Positions 41,937 to 51,167 of a stretch of 64,000 nucleotides of DNA are shown here, piece by piece. A program made the translations under genes and the position numbers. Numbering within the stretch: position 1 is the first letter of the stretch; each line of letters begins with the position of its first letter. The DNA is from Burkholderiaceae bacterium (GTDB taxonomy: Bacteria; Pseudomonadota; Gammaproteobacteria; Burkholderiales; Burkholderiaceae_B), in the NCBI GenBank assembly GCA_021208885.1, contig JAJOJF010000008.1, positions 1 to 64,000 on the forward strand, given 5' to 3'. The notes below the pieces were generated by a model. That model had not been told where the DNA came from. It searched no databases and saw only the letters and a program-made list of their open reading frames with translations.

Positions 41937-42746
41937 ATGACACGTCCAATCCTTTTTTGGTGTTTATTACCAGCCGGCATTTTTTTTCTGGCGTTTTGGT
42001 TGTTGCCAGTCACACGGCTACTGGTGCTGCCTGCTGGACAGGATTGGACGCTTTATTTTGCAGCACTGACACAATGGCGATACTTCGAAAGCTTGATTAA
42101 TACGTTGTTTCTTTCGGTGACGGTCACTTTATTGACCCTGATTTTGGGAGCAACGGTTGGACTCTATATGGCTCGCAACCGGTTTTGGGGTCGACGATTG
42201 CTGCTGGCCATACTGACATTGCCGTTATCTTTCCCGGGTGTCATCGTTGGCTTTTTCATTATTTTGCTGGGTGGCAGACAGGGTTTAATCGCCGACATCA
42301 CCGAGGCATTAGGGCTTGGGACGGTCACGTTCGCCTATGGATTTCTCGGGTTGTTTCTGGCTTACCTCTATTTCTCTTTGCCTCGGGCAATCGCTGCTTA
42401 CGCGGCAGCGGCGCAAACAATGGATCCCGAGCTTGAGCAAGCAGCTAGAACCCTAGGCGCTAATCGCTGGCACATCATTCGTGATGTCTGGGTGCCACAG
42501 CTTGGGCCCACAACGGCGGCTTGCGCGGCAATTGTTTTTGCCACAGCAGTTGGCGCTTTCGGCACCGCATTTACCTTATCGAGTAAGTTCGAGGTGCTGC
42601 CGATTACGATCTATTCCGAATTTACCAATTTCGCCAATTTTGCCCTTGCCGCTTCTTTGTCGATTACCTTGGGTCTTTGCACTTGGTTTGTGCTGTTTTT
42701 GACACGGCGGCGCGGTTCAATTTCCGTTGTCGGGGGGCTGCGATGA
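41937..42746 (+). CDS. ABC transporter permease
   Basis: Multi-TM, EAA motif EQAARTLGANRWHIIRDVWVPQLGP. Confidence 0.88.
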   Translation: MTRPILFWCLLPAGIFFLAFWLLPVTRLLVLPAGQDWTLYFAALTQWRYFESLINTLFLSVTVTLLTLILGATVGLYMARNRFWGRRLLLAILTLPLSFPGVIVGFFIILLGGRQGLIADITEALGLGTVTFAYGFLGLFLAYLYFSLPRAIAAYAAAAQTMDPELEQAARTLGANRWHIIRDVWVPQLGPTTAACAAIVFATAVGAFGTAFTLSSKFEVLPITIYSEFTNFANFALAASLSITLGLCTWFVLFLTRRRGSISVVGGLR

Positions 42747-43546
42747 TTCGCGCAGTGTCAAGCTCTAGGTCACCGTGGTTGGCGTTAATCACAGCCATGG
42801 TAGCCATTTTCATGATGGTTCCAATGGTGTTGTCAACGCTCGCGGCGCTTGTCGAGAATTATGGTCAAGGACTGCAAAGTGGTTTGACGCTGCGTTGGTT
42901 GAATCAGGTGCTAGAGCAGTACGGCGGGACTGTTGTATGGTCGCTCGTAATCGCTGTTGCGTGTGTAATCGGGAATATCTTTCTTGGTGTGCCAGCAGCT
43001 TATGCGTTAGCCAACAGCCGTTCAAAGTGGGCGAGAACATTTGAGGAAATATTGACGCTGCCCGTGGCTATCCCAGGCTTGGCAACAGGCCTAGCTTTAA
43101 TCCTGGCGTACGGAACGATTCGTGATTTTCGGGCGAGCTACGTCTTCATCCTAGTTGGGCACATGGTGTTCACACTGCCATTTATGGTTCGTACCGTAGC
43201 TGCAGCTTTTCAGCGTCCCGATATGCACGCGATGGATGAGGCCGCCAAAACTCTCGGTGCAAACTTCATTCAACGGTTTGTCGGTGTGTTGGTGCCGGCA
43301 GTTTTGCCTGCAATAGCGGCTGGCAGCTTAATGGTCTTTACGCTGTCTATTGGCGAATTTAATCTAACCTGGATGCTTCATACACCCCTGACCAGGACGT
43401 TGCCCGTCGGCCTAGCGGACAGTTACGCATCGATGCGGCTCGAGGTGGGGTCAGCTTACACGCTCGTTTTCTTTTTAGTTGTGCTTCCTATTCTCTGGCT
43501 TTTACAGTGGTGCGCCAATGTCATTGAACAACGCTACGGTAAATAA
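42743..43546 (+). CDS. ABC transporter permease
   Basis: EAA motif DEAAKTLGANFIQRFVGVLVPAVLP. Confidence 0.88.
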   Translation: MIRAVSSSRSPWLALITAMVAIFMMVPMVLSTLAALVENYGQGLQSGLTLRWLNQVLEQYGGTVVWSLVIAVACVIGNIFLGVPAAYALANSRSKWARTFEEILTLPVAIPGLATGLALILAYGTIRDFRASYVFILVGHMVFTLPFMVRTVAAAFQRPDMHAMDEAAKTLGANFIQRFVGVLVPAVLPAIAAGSLMVFTLSIGEFNLTWMLHTPLTRTLPVGLADSYASMRLEVGSAYTLVFFLVVLPILWLLQWCANVIEQRYGK

Positions 43547-44591
43547 ACCCGTCTCCGTCGCAATAGAACATTGCGGTAAAACGTTTGCAGACGGAACTAA
43601 AGGCCTGATGCCGAGCTCGCTTTCGGTTGATGCAGGTGAAATTGTTGCCTTGCTTGGTCCATCAGGTTGTGGCAAGACTACGCTTTTGCGCATTGTCGCA
43701 GGTCTTGAGTTGCCTGATGCAGGTGGGCGTGTGATTTTTGGGGGCCAGGACGTGACGAAACAGCCTGTCGAGCACAGGCAAATAGGGATGGTGTTTCAGC
43801 ACTATGCGCTTTTCCCGCATATGTCTGTTCATGCCAATATCGGTTACGGCTTGCAAGTCAGAGGCGTCGATGCTGGCACACGCAAAAAAATTGTTTCAGA
43901 GTTGATTGATTTGGTGAGGCTCGGTGAGCACGCTCATAAACTCCCCGCTGAACTGTCAGGTGGGCAACGTCAGCGTGTTGCTCTGGCAAGAGCTGTTGCC
44001 TCTCAGCCCAAAGTCTTGCTGCTTGACGAACCACTAACTGCCCTCGATGCCAAGCTAAAGGAATCATTGCGTGATGAGCTTGCCGAACTACTGCGACGGC
44101 TCGGAATTACGGCGATATATGTCACGCATGATCAGCAAGAAGCAATGGCCATTGCTGATCGCATGGCTGTGATGAATCGAGGAGAAATTGTTCAAATAGG
44201 CGATGCGCAAACCTTGTATCAGCGACCGCAAGCACATTTCGTAGCTCAATTTCTTGGACGAATCAACACGATTTGCAGGTCCGAGGAAGAAATGCGGGCT
44301 GGCATTTTTAAGTTTGGCGAAAAGAATCTGTTAGTTCCTGATGCTTTGGGTACGACCGTCATGATTCGCCCGGAAAACATTACGCTTACCGATTCGCAGC
44401 ACACTGGGTTGCCTGGGTTAGTGCAATCCCGCACCTTTTTGGGGGATCGTATCCAATATAGGATAAGTCTACCGGGTCATGAAGCGATTCTCGTTGATGC
44501 CCCTGGAAGCAGTGCTTGGCGCATCGGCGATGCCGTTGGCGTGAGCTTCAATATCGAGAATTTATTGTCAGTTATGGACTATCAAACATGA
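43518..44591 (+). CDS. ABC transporter ATP-binding protein
   Basis: GPSGCGKTTLL, LSGGQRQRVALARA, LLLDEPLTALD; C-terminal TOBE-like region. Confidence 0.92.
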   Translation: MSLNNATVNKPVSVAIEHCGKTFADGTKGLMPSSLSVDAGEIVALLGPSGCGKTTLLRIVAGLELPDAGGRVIFGGQDVTKQPVEHRQIGMVFQHYALFPHMSVHANIGYGLQVRGVDAGTRKKIVSELIDLVRLGEHAHKLPAELSGGQRQRVALARAVASQPKVLLLDEPLTALDAKLKESLRDELAELLRRLGITAIYVTHDQQEAMAIADRMAVMNRGEIVQIGDAQTLYQRPQAHFVAQFLGRINTICRSEEEMRAGIFKFGEKNLLVPDALGTTVMIRPENITLTDSQHTGLPGLVQSRTFLGDRIQYRISLPGHEAILVDAPGSSAWRIGDAVGVSFNIENLLSVMDYQT

Positions 44592-45412
44592 AATCCTTTG
44601 TGCAACTAACAGACACTCACATCCGTGCAAAAGGTCAATTGGCTTACAAGCGGATTGATACCGCTGCTTTTCTTGCAAAAGCAGTCAGTTCGATAGAATC
44701 GATGCACCTAAAGCCCAGTGCCGTCATTCTGACGGGAGACTTAACGGACTTTGGACGAATAGAAGAATACGAACACCTAGCAGAGCTGCTCGAGCCATTA
44801 ACCATGCCCTACTACCTACTGCCCGGGAATCATGACGCACCGGACGTTATGCGACAGTGTTTTGTGGGGCATGATTACCTTGGTGAGGCTGGAGGTCCTG
44901 TGCAGTACACCCTTGATATGGGTGAGATTTTATTAGTGGCTATTGATACCAGCGTTTACGGGCGTAGCGCAGGCGCTTTATGCCAAAAACGATTGCACTG
45001 GTTCGAACAGACTTTAGCTAGCAACGCTGACCGGCCTACTGTAATCGCGATGCATCACCCTCCCTTTACAACCTACATCGAACACATGGATGCCATTGGG
45101 CTATTGGAGGGCAGAGATGCCTTTGTTGACATTGTAGGCAAGCATCCGCAGATTGAGCGCATCATTTGTGGTCATCTACACCGATCGATTGATGCACGGA
45201 TCGCGCACACGATCGCTAGCACAGCGCCTTCACCGGCACACCAGGTCGAGTTAAACCTTAAGCCGGGTGGCCCATCAGCATGGTTGCTAGAGCCGCCAGC
45301 TTTCAAAGTTCACGCATGGCAGGCTGACAACGGATTGGTCTCGCACTTGGCTTATGTGGGTGAGTTTGACGGTCCACATCCCTTTCATGAGGATGGGAAG
45401 TTGATTGATTAG
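44588..45412 (+). CDS. Calcineurin-like metallophosphoesterase (CpdA/GpdQ-like)
   Basis: LTDTHI, LTGDLTDFG, LPGNHD, MHHPP, CGHLHR motifs. Confidence 0.88.
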   Translation: MKSFVQLTDTHIRAKGQLAYKRIDTAAFLAKAVSSIESMHLKPSAVILTGDLTDFGRIEEYEHLAELLEPLTMPYYLLPGNHDAPDVMRQCFVGHDYLGEAGGPVQYTLDMGEILLVAIDTSVYGRSAGALCQKRLHWFEQTLASNADRPTVIAMHHPPFTTYIEHMDAIGLLEGRDAFVDIVGKHPQIERIICGHLHRSIDARIAHTIASTAPSPAHQVELNLKPGGPSAWLLEPPAFKVHAWQADNGLVSHLAYVGEFDGPHPFHEDGKLID

Positions 45413-46305
45413 GCGTTTCGCTTCATCAAGGACTTCTGCATGCTCAGAGCGATAGACCGGAATCTTGCAACCAGCAGGCTAGCTTGTCGATCTCGCCTGC
45501 TGATTACGTGAACATATGTATAAAGTTTTGGGTCCGAGATTGGCAGTATGACGGTTCTAGGATCTGTTCGGTAGGCCATTTTTGACACCACACCTAGCCC
45601 TAAGTTTAGAGCCACTGCTTCATGCAACGACTCACGACTGCCAATTTCCAAGTTAGACCTGATGTCGATTCCCTTTTGCGTCATCACCTCTAGAAACACT
45701 CTCCTAGTGCTCGACCCCTGCTCGCGTAATACGAAGTTTTCATTACGCAAATCAGTAAAAGTGCAACTTTTTCGGTTAGCTAGTCGATGGTTAGTTGATG
45801 CAAATATCACTAGAGGCTGTTTCCTATATGGGATGCAATCAATTCTCGGGTCTTCTACAGCATGAACCAGAATACCCGCATCGCTGCGGTAATTGATGAC
45901 TTGTTCAGTTATCTGGGATGAGTCTCCGAAAGAAAGACTTACATGGACGTTGGGATGACCACCCCTAAATTGCTCGATAATGGGCATCACGTTGTATGGC
46001 CCAACCGCACTAATTCGAAGTGTTCCTCTATAAGAGAGCTTGCCCTGCTCGAGTAAGGACAGGGCCTCAGTCTCAGCTTCATACATTCGGTTTGTTATTT
46101 CGTGCAGCATCCGCCCAAACTCGGTTGGTTCGAGTTGACGACCTTTTCTGAAGAAAAGTTCCAGGCCATAAATTTTTTCGAGCTTTGTTATGTGAGCGGA
46201 AACCGTTGGTTGCGAAAGACCCGCAAACCTTGCGGCAGCAGACATGCTGCCAAGTTTCGCAGCAAGATGAAAAGCTCTTAGTTCCGAATCATGACGTATA
46301 GACAT
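45409..46305 (-). CDS. LysR-family transcriptional regulator
   Basis: LRAFHLAAKLGSMSAAARFAGLSQPTVSAHITKLE HTH. Confidence 0.93.
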   Translation of the reverse strand: MSIRHDSELRAFHLAAKLGSMSAAARFAGLSQPTVSAHITKLEKIYGLELFFRKGRQLEPTEFGRMLHEITNRMYEAETEALSLLEQGKLSYRGTLRISAVGPYNVMPIIEQFRGGHPNVHVSLSFGDSSQITEQVINYRSDAGILVHAVEDPRIDCIPYRKQPLVIFASTNHRLANRKSCTFTDLRNENFVLREQGSSTRRVFLEVMTQKGIDIRSNLEIGSRESLHEAVALNLGLGVVSKMAYRTDPRTVILPISDPKLYTYVHVISRRDRQASLLVARFRSIALSMQKSLMKRNA

Positions 46306-46328
46306 GATCTATATGTTGCATCTATTTA

Positions 46329-46346
46329 TTGACAGTTTTATGACTA
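46329..46346 (-). promoter_or_regulatory. Pho-box-like site (minus orientation)
   Basis: Reverse complement reads TAGTCAT-AAAA-CTGTCAA, 15/18 to CTGTCATAAAACTGTCAY by eye. Confidence 0.5.
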
Positions 46347-46429
46347 TGGACGTCACATTGCATTGGCATGATATTGATAGGAAAGGTACTACACCTTTCT
46401 CTGGTTCTAACTGACCTTGGAGAACATCA

Positions 46430-47305
46430 ATGAATCGTCGTGCTTTTAATTGCAAAGCGGTGATGGCCATCACTGCACTTACTCTCTCAACTATGACAGC
46501 AAGTGTTTTTGCACAGGATCTTGTGTTGCGGGTAGGACTCGGTCCGCAACAACCGACAGCAGCCGATACAAAGCGGGTTTGGGAGCCGATCTATCAGGCA
46601 GTTGCTGACAAAATTGGTGCAAAGCTCGAATTGAAGGTGGCCAATGATTGGGCGGGTATCTCAACTGCTCTAGCCAATGAACAAATCGACGTGGCTCAAA
46701 TGGGGCCGTGGGGTTATGTGTTGGCACACAAGAATGGCGGAGCTCAGATTATTAACACAATGCTTGTTAACGGCAAGCCGTATTACAAAGCAATTATCGT
46801 CGGTCGCGCTGACTTGAACATCAAGGATTTTCCGGCAGACGCTAAGGGCTTGTCGATGCAAATGTTGGATGTTGGCTCTACATCAGGATGGTTAGTACCG
46901 ACCTATGTGTTGAAGCAACAGGGAGTTGATCCAAAAACCTTCTTTGGCAAATATGCCGAGGGAGCGTCCGCTGCTGCTGCCCAGATGGCGACTGTTAACG
47001 GCCAGGTTGATCTAGCGACTGGTTGGGATACTCATAGAAATATCATGATCAAGAACGGAACAATCAAAGAGACAGACAACCAGGTCATTTGGGAGTCTGA
47101 ACCGTTGCCTAACGAAGTTGTTGCCGTACGCAAGGGAATGAGCGCGGACATGAAGAAGCGTCTTCAGGATGCTTTCGTCGCCATCACCAATGAGGCCATC
47201 GCAAAGCAATTGCCGTATCCCTACACTGGTTATGTTGCAGCGACCGATGAGCCTTACAACATGTTGGCAGAAATGGGCTACACACTCGGTGCCCTGAAGC
47301 GATAA
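46430..47305 (+). CDS. Phosphate/phosphite/phosphonate-type ABC substrate-binding protein (PhnD-like)
   Basis: Signal peptide; PhnD-family pattern (GPWGYVLAHKNGGAQII..., WESEPLPNEVVAVRKG); followed by PhnE/PhnC-like genes. Confidence 0.82.
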   Translation: MNRRAFNCKAVMAITALTLSTMTASVFAQDLVLRVGLGPQQPTAADTKRVWEPIYQAVADKIGAKLELKVANDWAGISTALANEQIDVAQMGPWGYVLAHKNGGAQIINTMLVNGKPYYKAIIVGRADLNIKDFPADAKGLSMQMLDVGSTSGWLVPTYVLKQQGVDPKTFFGKYAEGASAAAAQMATVNGQVDLATGWDTHRNIMIKNGTIKETDNQVIWESEPLPNEVVAVRKGMSADMKKRLQDAFVAITNEAIAKQLPYPYTGYVAATDEPYNMLAEMGYTLGALKR

Positions 47306-47356
47306 GAAGTAAGTACTTCTTACTAGCCCCCCTGTCGATCTGATTGGCAGGGGGCT
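47304..47356 (+). terminator. Two consecutive hairpins between substrate-binding protein and permease
   Basis: AAGAAGTA-ag-TACTTCTT (47304-47321) and AGCCCCCCTG...CAGGGGGCT (47325-47356). Confidence 0.5.
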
Positions 47357-47371
47357 GTCACGAATAATGTA

Positions 47372-48223
47372 ATGAGAAGAAAAATGCTTAGTAACCATAA
47401 TGGCAGGCGTACTCCTGAACTTAATGCCGAGGGCCTATATGTTGAACCCGCGACTGACTGGTTCTCCAAGCAAACATTCGTCAGGGTGGTGGGCATACTG
47501 CTTGCGCTAGGCTTTTTTGTTATTTGTTGGCGACTTAGCGAGGTGAACCTGTCCCAACTTATGGAGGGTTTGCCTAGGTTGTTTAAATGGGCATCGAAGG
47601 CCTGGCCACCTCAGACGAATGAAATTGGAATTATGTTACTGAGGGCTGCCGAAACAGTGGCTATAGCCACAGTAGCAACAACTGTGGCAACTTTAGTTGC
47701 CTTTCCATTGAGCATCTTTATTTCAAAAAACATCCGCCCGAGCAATTCAATCGCCATACCGTTAAGACTAGTTATCAATGCGTTTCGTGGTGTAGACACT
47801 GTTGTATTTGCAATATTGTTCGTTGCTGCCGTTGGCCTTGGCCCGTTTGCGGGCGTTCTGGGCATGTTGGTTCACTCTGTAGGGGTAATCGCAAAACTCA
47901 ACAGTGAAGCTATTGAGACAGTACCGCAAGCGCCAATCGATGCAACTGCGATGACTGGGGCTCGCAGGAGCAGTGTGATTGTATGGGGTTTGTTTCCCTC
48001 CGTATTTCCAAATCTAGCCTCAACTTCACTCTATGTTTGGGAGGCTAATGTCAGAACGTCAACTATTCTGGGGATTGTGGGGGCTGGTGGAATAGGCATC
48101 GAAATCAAGGCAGCAATCGATCTGCTGGATTTTTCGCGTTTGTTTACTTTGACTGCAATCGTATTGCTAATGGTCACTATCATTGATCAATTCAGCGCCT
48201 GGCTAAGGTCGAGACTCGTATGA
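47372..48223 (+). CDS. PhnE-like ABC transporter permease
   Basis: Multi-TM; EAA-like EAIETVPQAPIDATAMTGARRSSVIVWGLFPSVFP typical of PhnE family. Confidence 0.82.
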   Translation: MRRKMLSNHNGRRTPELNAEGLYVEPATDWFSKQTFVRVVGILLALGFFVICWRLSEVNLSQLMEGLPRLFKWASKAWPPQTNEIGIMLLRAAETVAIATVATTVATLVAFPLSIFISKNIRPSNSIAIPLRLVINAFRGVDTVVFAILFVAAVGLGPFAGVLGMLVHSVGVIAKLNSEAIETVPQAPIDATAMTGARRSSVIVWGLFPSVFPNLASTSLYVWEANVRTSTILGIVGAGGIGIEIKAAIDLLDFSRLFTLTAIVLLMVTIIDQFSAWLRSRLV

Positions 48224-49035
48224 AAAACAACACTCCAGTCCTTTCTTTACTCAACATAACTAAAAGTTACGGCACTAATCACGCGATCCGAAATATAAAC
48301 TTGCAGGTTCGAGCTGGTGAGTTTGTCGTGTTGCTTGGCCCAAGCGGATCGGGGAAATCCACTATATTCAAGTGCATTAGCCAATTAGCACCACCCAATA
48401 GTGGTGAGGTCAGGCTAAATGGTTCGCTTTTGAATGGGCTGAAGGGGAATGCTCTACGCCTTGAGCGTAGAAAAATCGGGTTAATTTTTCAGCAATTCAA
48501 TTTGATTGCGCGACTAAGTGCATTGCAAAACGTATTGCTTGGTCGTCTAGGACATATGGCTGCCTGGAAAGCAAATTTTGGCTTGTTTAGCAAGTCTGAT
48601 AGACAGCTTTCAATGCGCGCACTGGATCAAGTTGGCATGTTGGCTAAAACATACCAGCGAGCTGACACTTTGTCTGGGGGTCAACAGCAGCGAGTTGCTA
48701 TCGCTAGAGTGGTTGCACAGGAAAGCGATCTGATCTTGGCTGATGAACCAGTTGCGAGTTTAGACCCAGAAACCTCGCGGCAGGTCTTGGGAAACTTACG
48801 TCGATTGGCATCAGAAAACGGAATGGCAATTCTGTGCAGTTTGCACCAAGTTGACCTAGCAATGGAGTTTGCAGACCGAATAGTCGCAATTAAGAACGGT
48901 GAAATTGCCTTTGACACGACGGCTAATCAGCTATCAGCGGCTAAGGTGAACTCCATATACGTTAATAGTCAACATGGGGTTTGCGAGCAGCCAACTGAGA
49001 CCAGGTCCTTCAGACAGCAGGTGATAGTGGCATGA
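48220..49035 (+). CDS. PhnC-like ABC transporter ATP-binding protein
   Basis: [42 protein letters not shown]. Confidence 0.9.
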   Translation: MKNNTPVLSLLNITKSYGTNHAIRNINLQVRAGEFVVLLGPSGSGKSTIFKCISQLAPPNSGEVRLNGSLLNGLKGNALRLERRKIGLIFQQFNLIARLSALQNVLLGRLGHMAAWKANFGLFSKSDRQLSMRALDQVGMLAKTYQRADTLSGGQQQRVAIARVVAQESDLILADEPVASLDPETSRQVLGNLRRLASENGMAILCSLHQVDLAMEFADRIVAIKNGEIAFDTTANQLSAAKVNSIYVNSQHGVCEQPTETRSFRQQVIVA

Positions 49036-49742
49036 GTGAGCGTGGAATTAGAGTTTTACCCCGATCATATGTTTATCCTTGTGACGCGGTTCTGTTCGAC
49101 TTAGACGGGACCTTGGCAGATACATCGCTTGATTTGTGGGCAGCACTCCAGCAAGCATTGCAGGATAGTCACTTGTCTCAGATAGATCATCAGATTTTTC
49201 TAGACACATTGCATTTTGGGATTGAAGATTCCGTGGGACACATTTTGCGGCATTTATCAGCCGACTGCCGCTTGTCAGCGTCGTTAGTGGCTTCATATAA
49301 ATGTCATTATCAGGAAATCAATCATCAGCGCAGTCGACTTTATGATGCTGTAGGAGACATGCTTTATCGATTCAAATCGGCAGGTCTAAAGCTCGCTATT
49401 TGTACCAATAAAGAAAGCAACTTCTCTATCGACTTGCTCAAGAAGCTAGACGTTTTGCATTATTTCGATGTGGTAGTGGGGATCGATCAGGTCGAAAATC
49501 CCAAGCCAGCACCCGAGGGTTTGATCTACGCTGCCACGCTTATGGAAATCCATCCGAAGAAGTGCGTATTTGTTGGGGATAGTCATTTGGATGCTGAGGC
49601 GAGTGCTGCAGCGGGTATGCCTTTTCTGTTGCACTCAAGAGGCTACGGATCTACCTGCGTGAAGTTAAATACGGTGGCTAGTTGCTTTGAACACTTTTCA
49701 CAACTCGAACTCGACGTATTTCCGGGGCTTCGGTGTGGGTAA
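49032..49742 (+). CDS. HAD-superfamily phosphatase (Gph/phosphoglycolate phosphatase-like)
   Basis: VLFDLDGTLADTS, ICTNKES, KPAPEGLIYA, FVGDSHLDAEASAAAG. Confidence 0.88.
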   Translation: MSERGIRVLPRSYVYPCDAVLFDLDGTLADTSLDLWAALQQALQDSHLSQIDHQIFLDTLHFGIEDSVGHILRHLSADCRLSASLVASYKCHYQEINHQRSRLYDAVGDMLYRFKSAGLKLAICTNKESNFSIDLLKKLDVLHYFDVVVGIDQVENPKPAPEGLIYAATLMEIHPKKCVFVGDSHLDAEASAAAGMPFLLHSRGYGSTCVKLNTVASCFEHFSQLELDVFPGLRCG

Positions 49743-49779
49743 GCCTAAGTGCCGACTTGAGTCTGTTAGTCATGGACTC

Positions 49780-51165
49780 CTAAAGGTTCTTACGATTTAA
49801 AAAGTCTTCGTATAACGCTGCCAACACACACGAAAATAACCTAGCTTGCTCATTGTCAGCGCGACTTGTGAGCATTACCGGTACCTTGGCACCCAATACC
49901 AGGCCCGCCGGCTGGGCGTGCGACACAAAGGTTAGCTGCTTGGCCAGCATGTTGCCCGCCTCAAGGTTGGGCACAATCAGTACCTGAGCTTGCCCTGCCA
50001 CCTCGGATTCAATGTGCTTGTCGCGGGCAGCACCCATGTCGATGGCGTTATCCATAGCTAAAGGGCCGTCGACTAATCCGCCTTTGATTTGTCCGCGATC
50101 AGCCATCTTGGCAATGATGGCTGCCTCCATCGAAGATGGAATGTGAGGATTGACGGTTTCAACCGCTGACAGAATGGCAACTCTGGGTTTGTCCATGCCG
50201 CAGGCTACGGCCAGATCGATGGCGTTTTGGGTGATGTCGACTTTGGTGATGAGATCGGGGGCGATATTGATCGCTGCATCGCTGATGATGATGGGCTCTG
50301 GCTGAGTTGGCACATCGAGCACGAACGCGTGCGAGATACGGCCTTTACCGCGCAAGCCACCCTCGCGCTTAACGACTTGACCTAGTAGATCATCAGAGTG
50401 CAGATTCCCTTTCATGATGCTGCGTACTCGCCCTTGGTGCACCATCTCTACAGCAGTGCGGGCGGCTTCACGGTCTAGGCTGACGTCCACAATCTCCACA
50501 TTGGATAGATTCAACCTGTGCTGTTCGGCAATATCACGAATCAATGTTTCAGGACCAATCAGCACTGGGGTAATCAAATCATGGTCGCGTGCTAGCAAGG
50601 CGCCAGCCAAAGCATGGTGGTCGGTTGGGCAAACCACCGCACAAGTCATTGCTGGCTTGCCTTTGGTCAGTTCTAGAAGCTTGGTGAAGTGATCATGCGT
50701 CTCTAGCGTTAGTCCAGGCAGGTCTGTTTGTTGAATCGTTACCGATTGTGTCGGCGCACTGACCTTGGCATGGCCAGTGGCAATCAGACGGTTGTTCTGG
50801 TCAGTCACACTGGTGTCGAACAACACCTGAGGTTTGATCAGCTTGTCCAAAAGTCTTACGCTGATGGTTAGCACATCGCCCAAATGTGCCCGCTCAACGA
50901 ACTGGAAGTTTTGTTCGAGATATAGAGTGCCTGGTCCCGGCAATACATTGCCGAGCAAACTCGAGATCAGCGACCCAACCCACATGGATGGTGCCACCGA
51001 TTGCGCAGTTTTCAGGACTGAATCCTGAACAGGTAAATGCAAAGGGTTCAGGTTGCCGCTCGCGTGTGCAAACAAGTAGAGATCGCGCGCAGTCACCGTG
51101 CGTTTGAACGATGCCGTGTCACCGACTTTGAGTTCATCCCAGGTTTTGTTGGTGATGCTTGACAT
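49780..51165 (-). CDS. Bifunctional MaoC-like enoyl-CoA hydratase / phosphate acetyl(butyryl)transferase
   Basis: N-terminal MaoC hot-dog (DLYLFAHASGNLNPLHL) fused to PTA/PTB domain. Confidence 0.88.
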   Translation of the reverse strand: MSSITNKTWDELKVGDTASFKRTVTARDLYLFAHASGNLNPLHLPVQDSVLKTAQSVAPSMWVGSLISSLLGNVLPGPGTLYLEQNFQFVERAHLGDVLTISVRLLDKLIKPQVLFDTSVTDQNNRLIATGHAKVSAPTQSVTIQQTDLPGLTLETHDHFTKLLELTKGKPAMTCAVVCPTDHHALAGALLARDHDLITPVLIGPETLIRDIAEQHRLNLSNVEIVDVSLDREAARTAVEMVHQGRVRSIMKGNLHSDDLLGQVVKREGGLRGKGRISHAFVLDVPTQPEPIIISDAAINIAPDLITKVDITQNAIDLAVACGMDKPRVAILSAVETVNPHIPSSMEAAIIAKMADRGQIKGGLVDGPLAMDNAIDMGAARDKHIESEVAGQAQVLIVPNLEAGNMLAKQLTFVSHAQPAGLVLGAKVPVMLTSRADNEQARLFSCVLAALYEDFLNRKNL

Positions 51166-51167
51166 GG

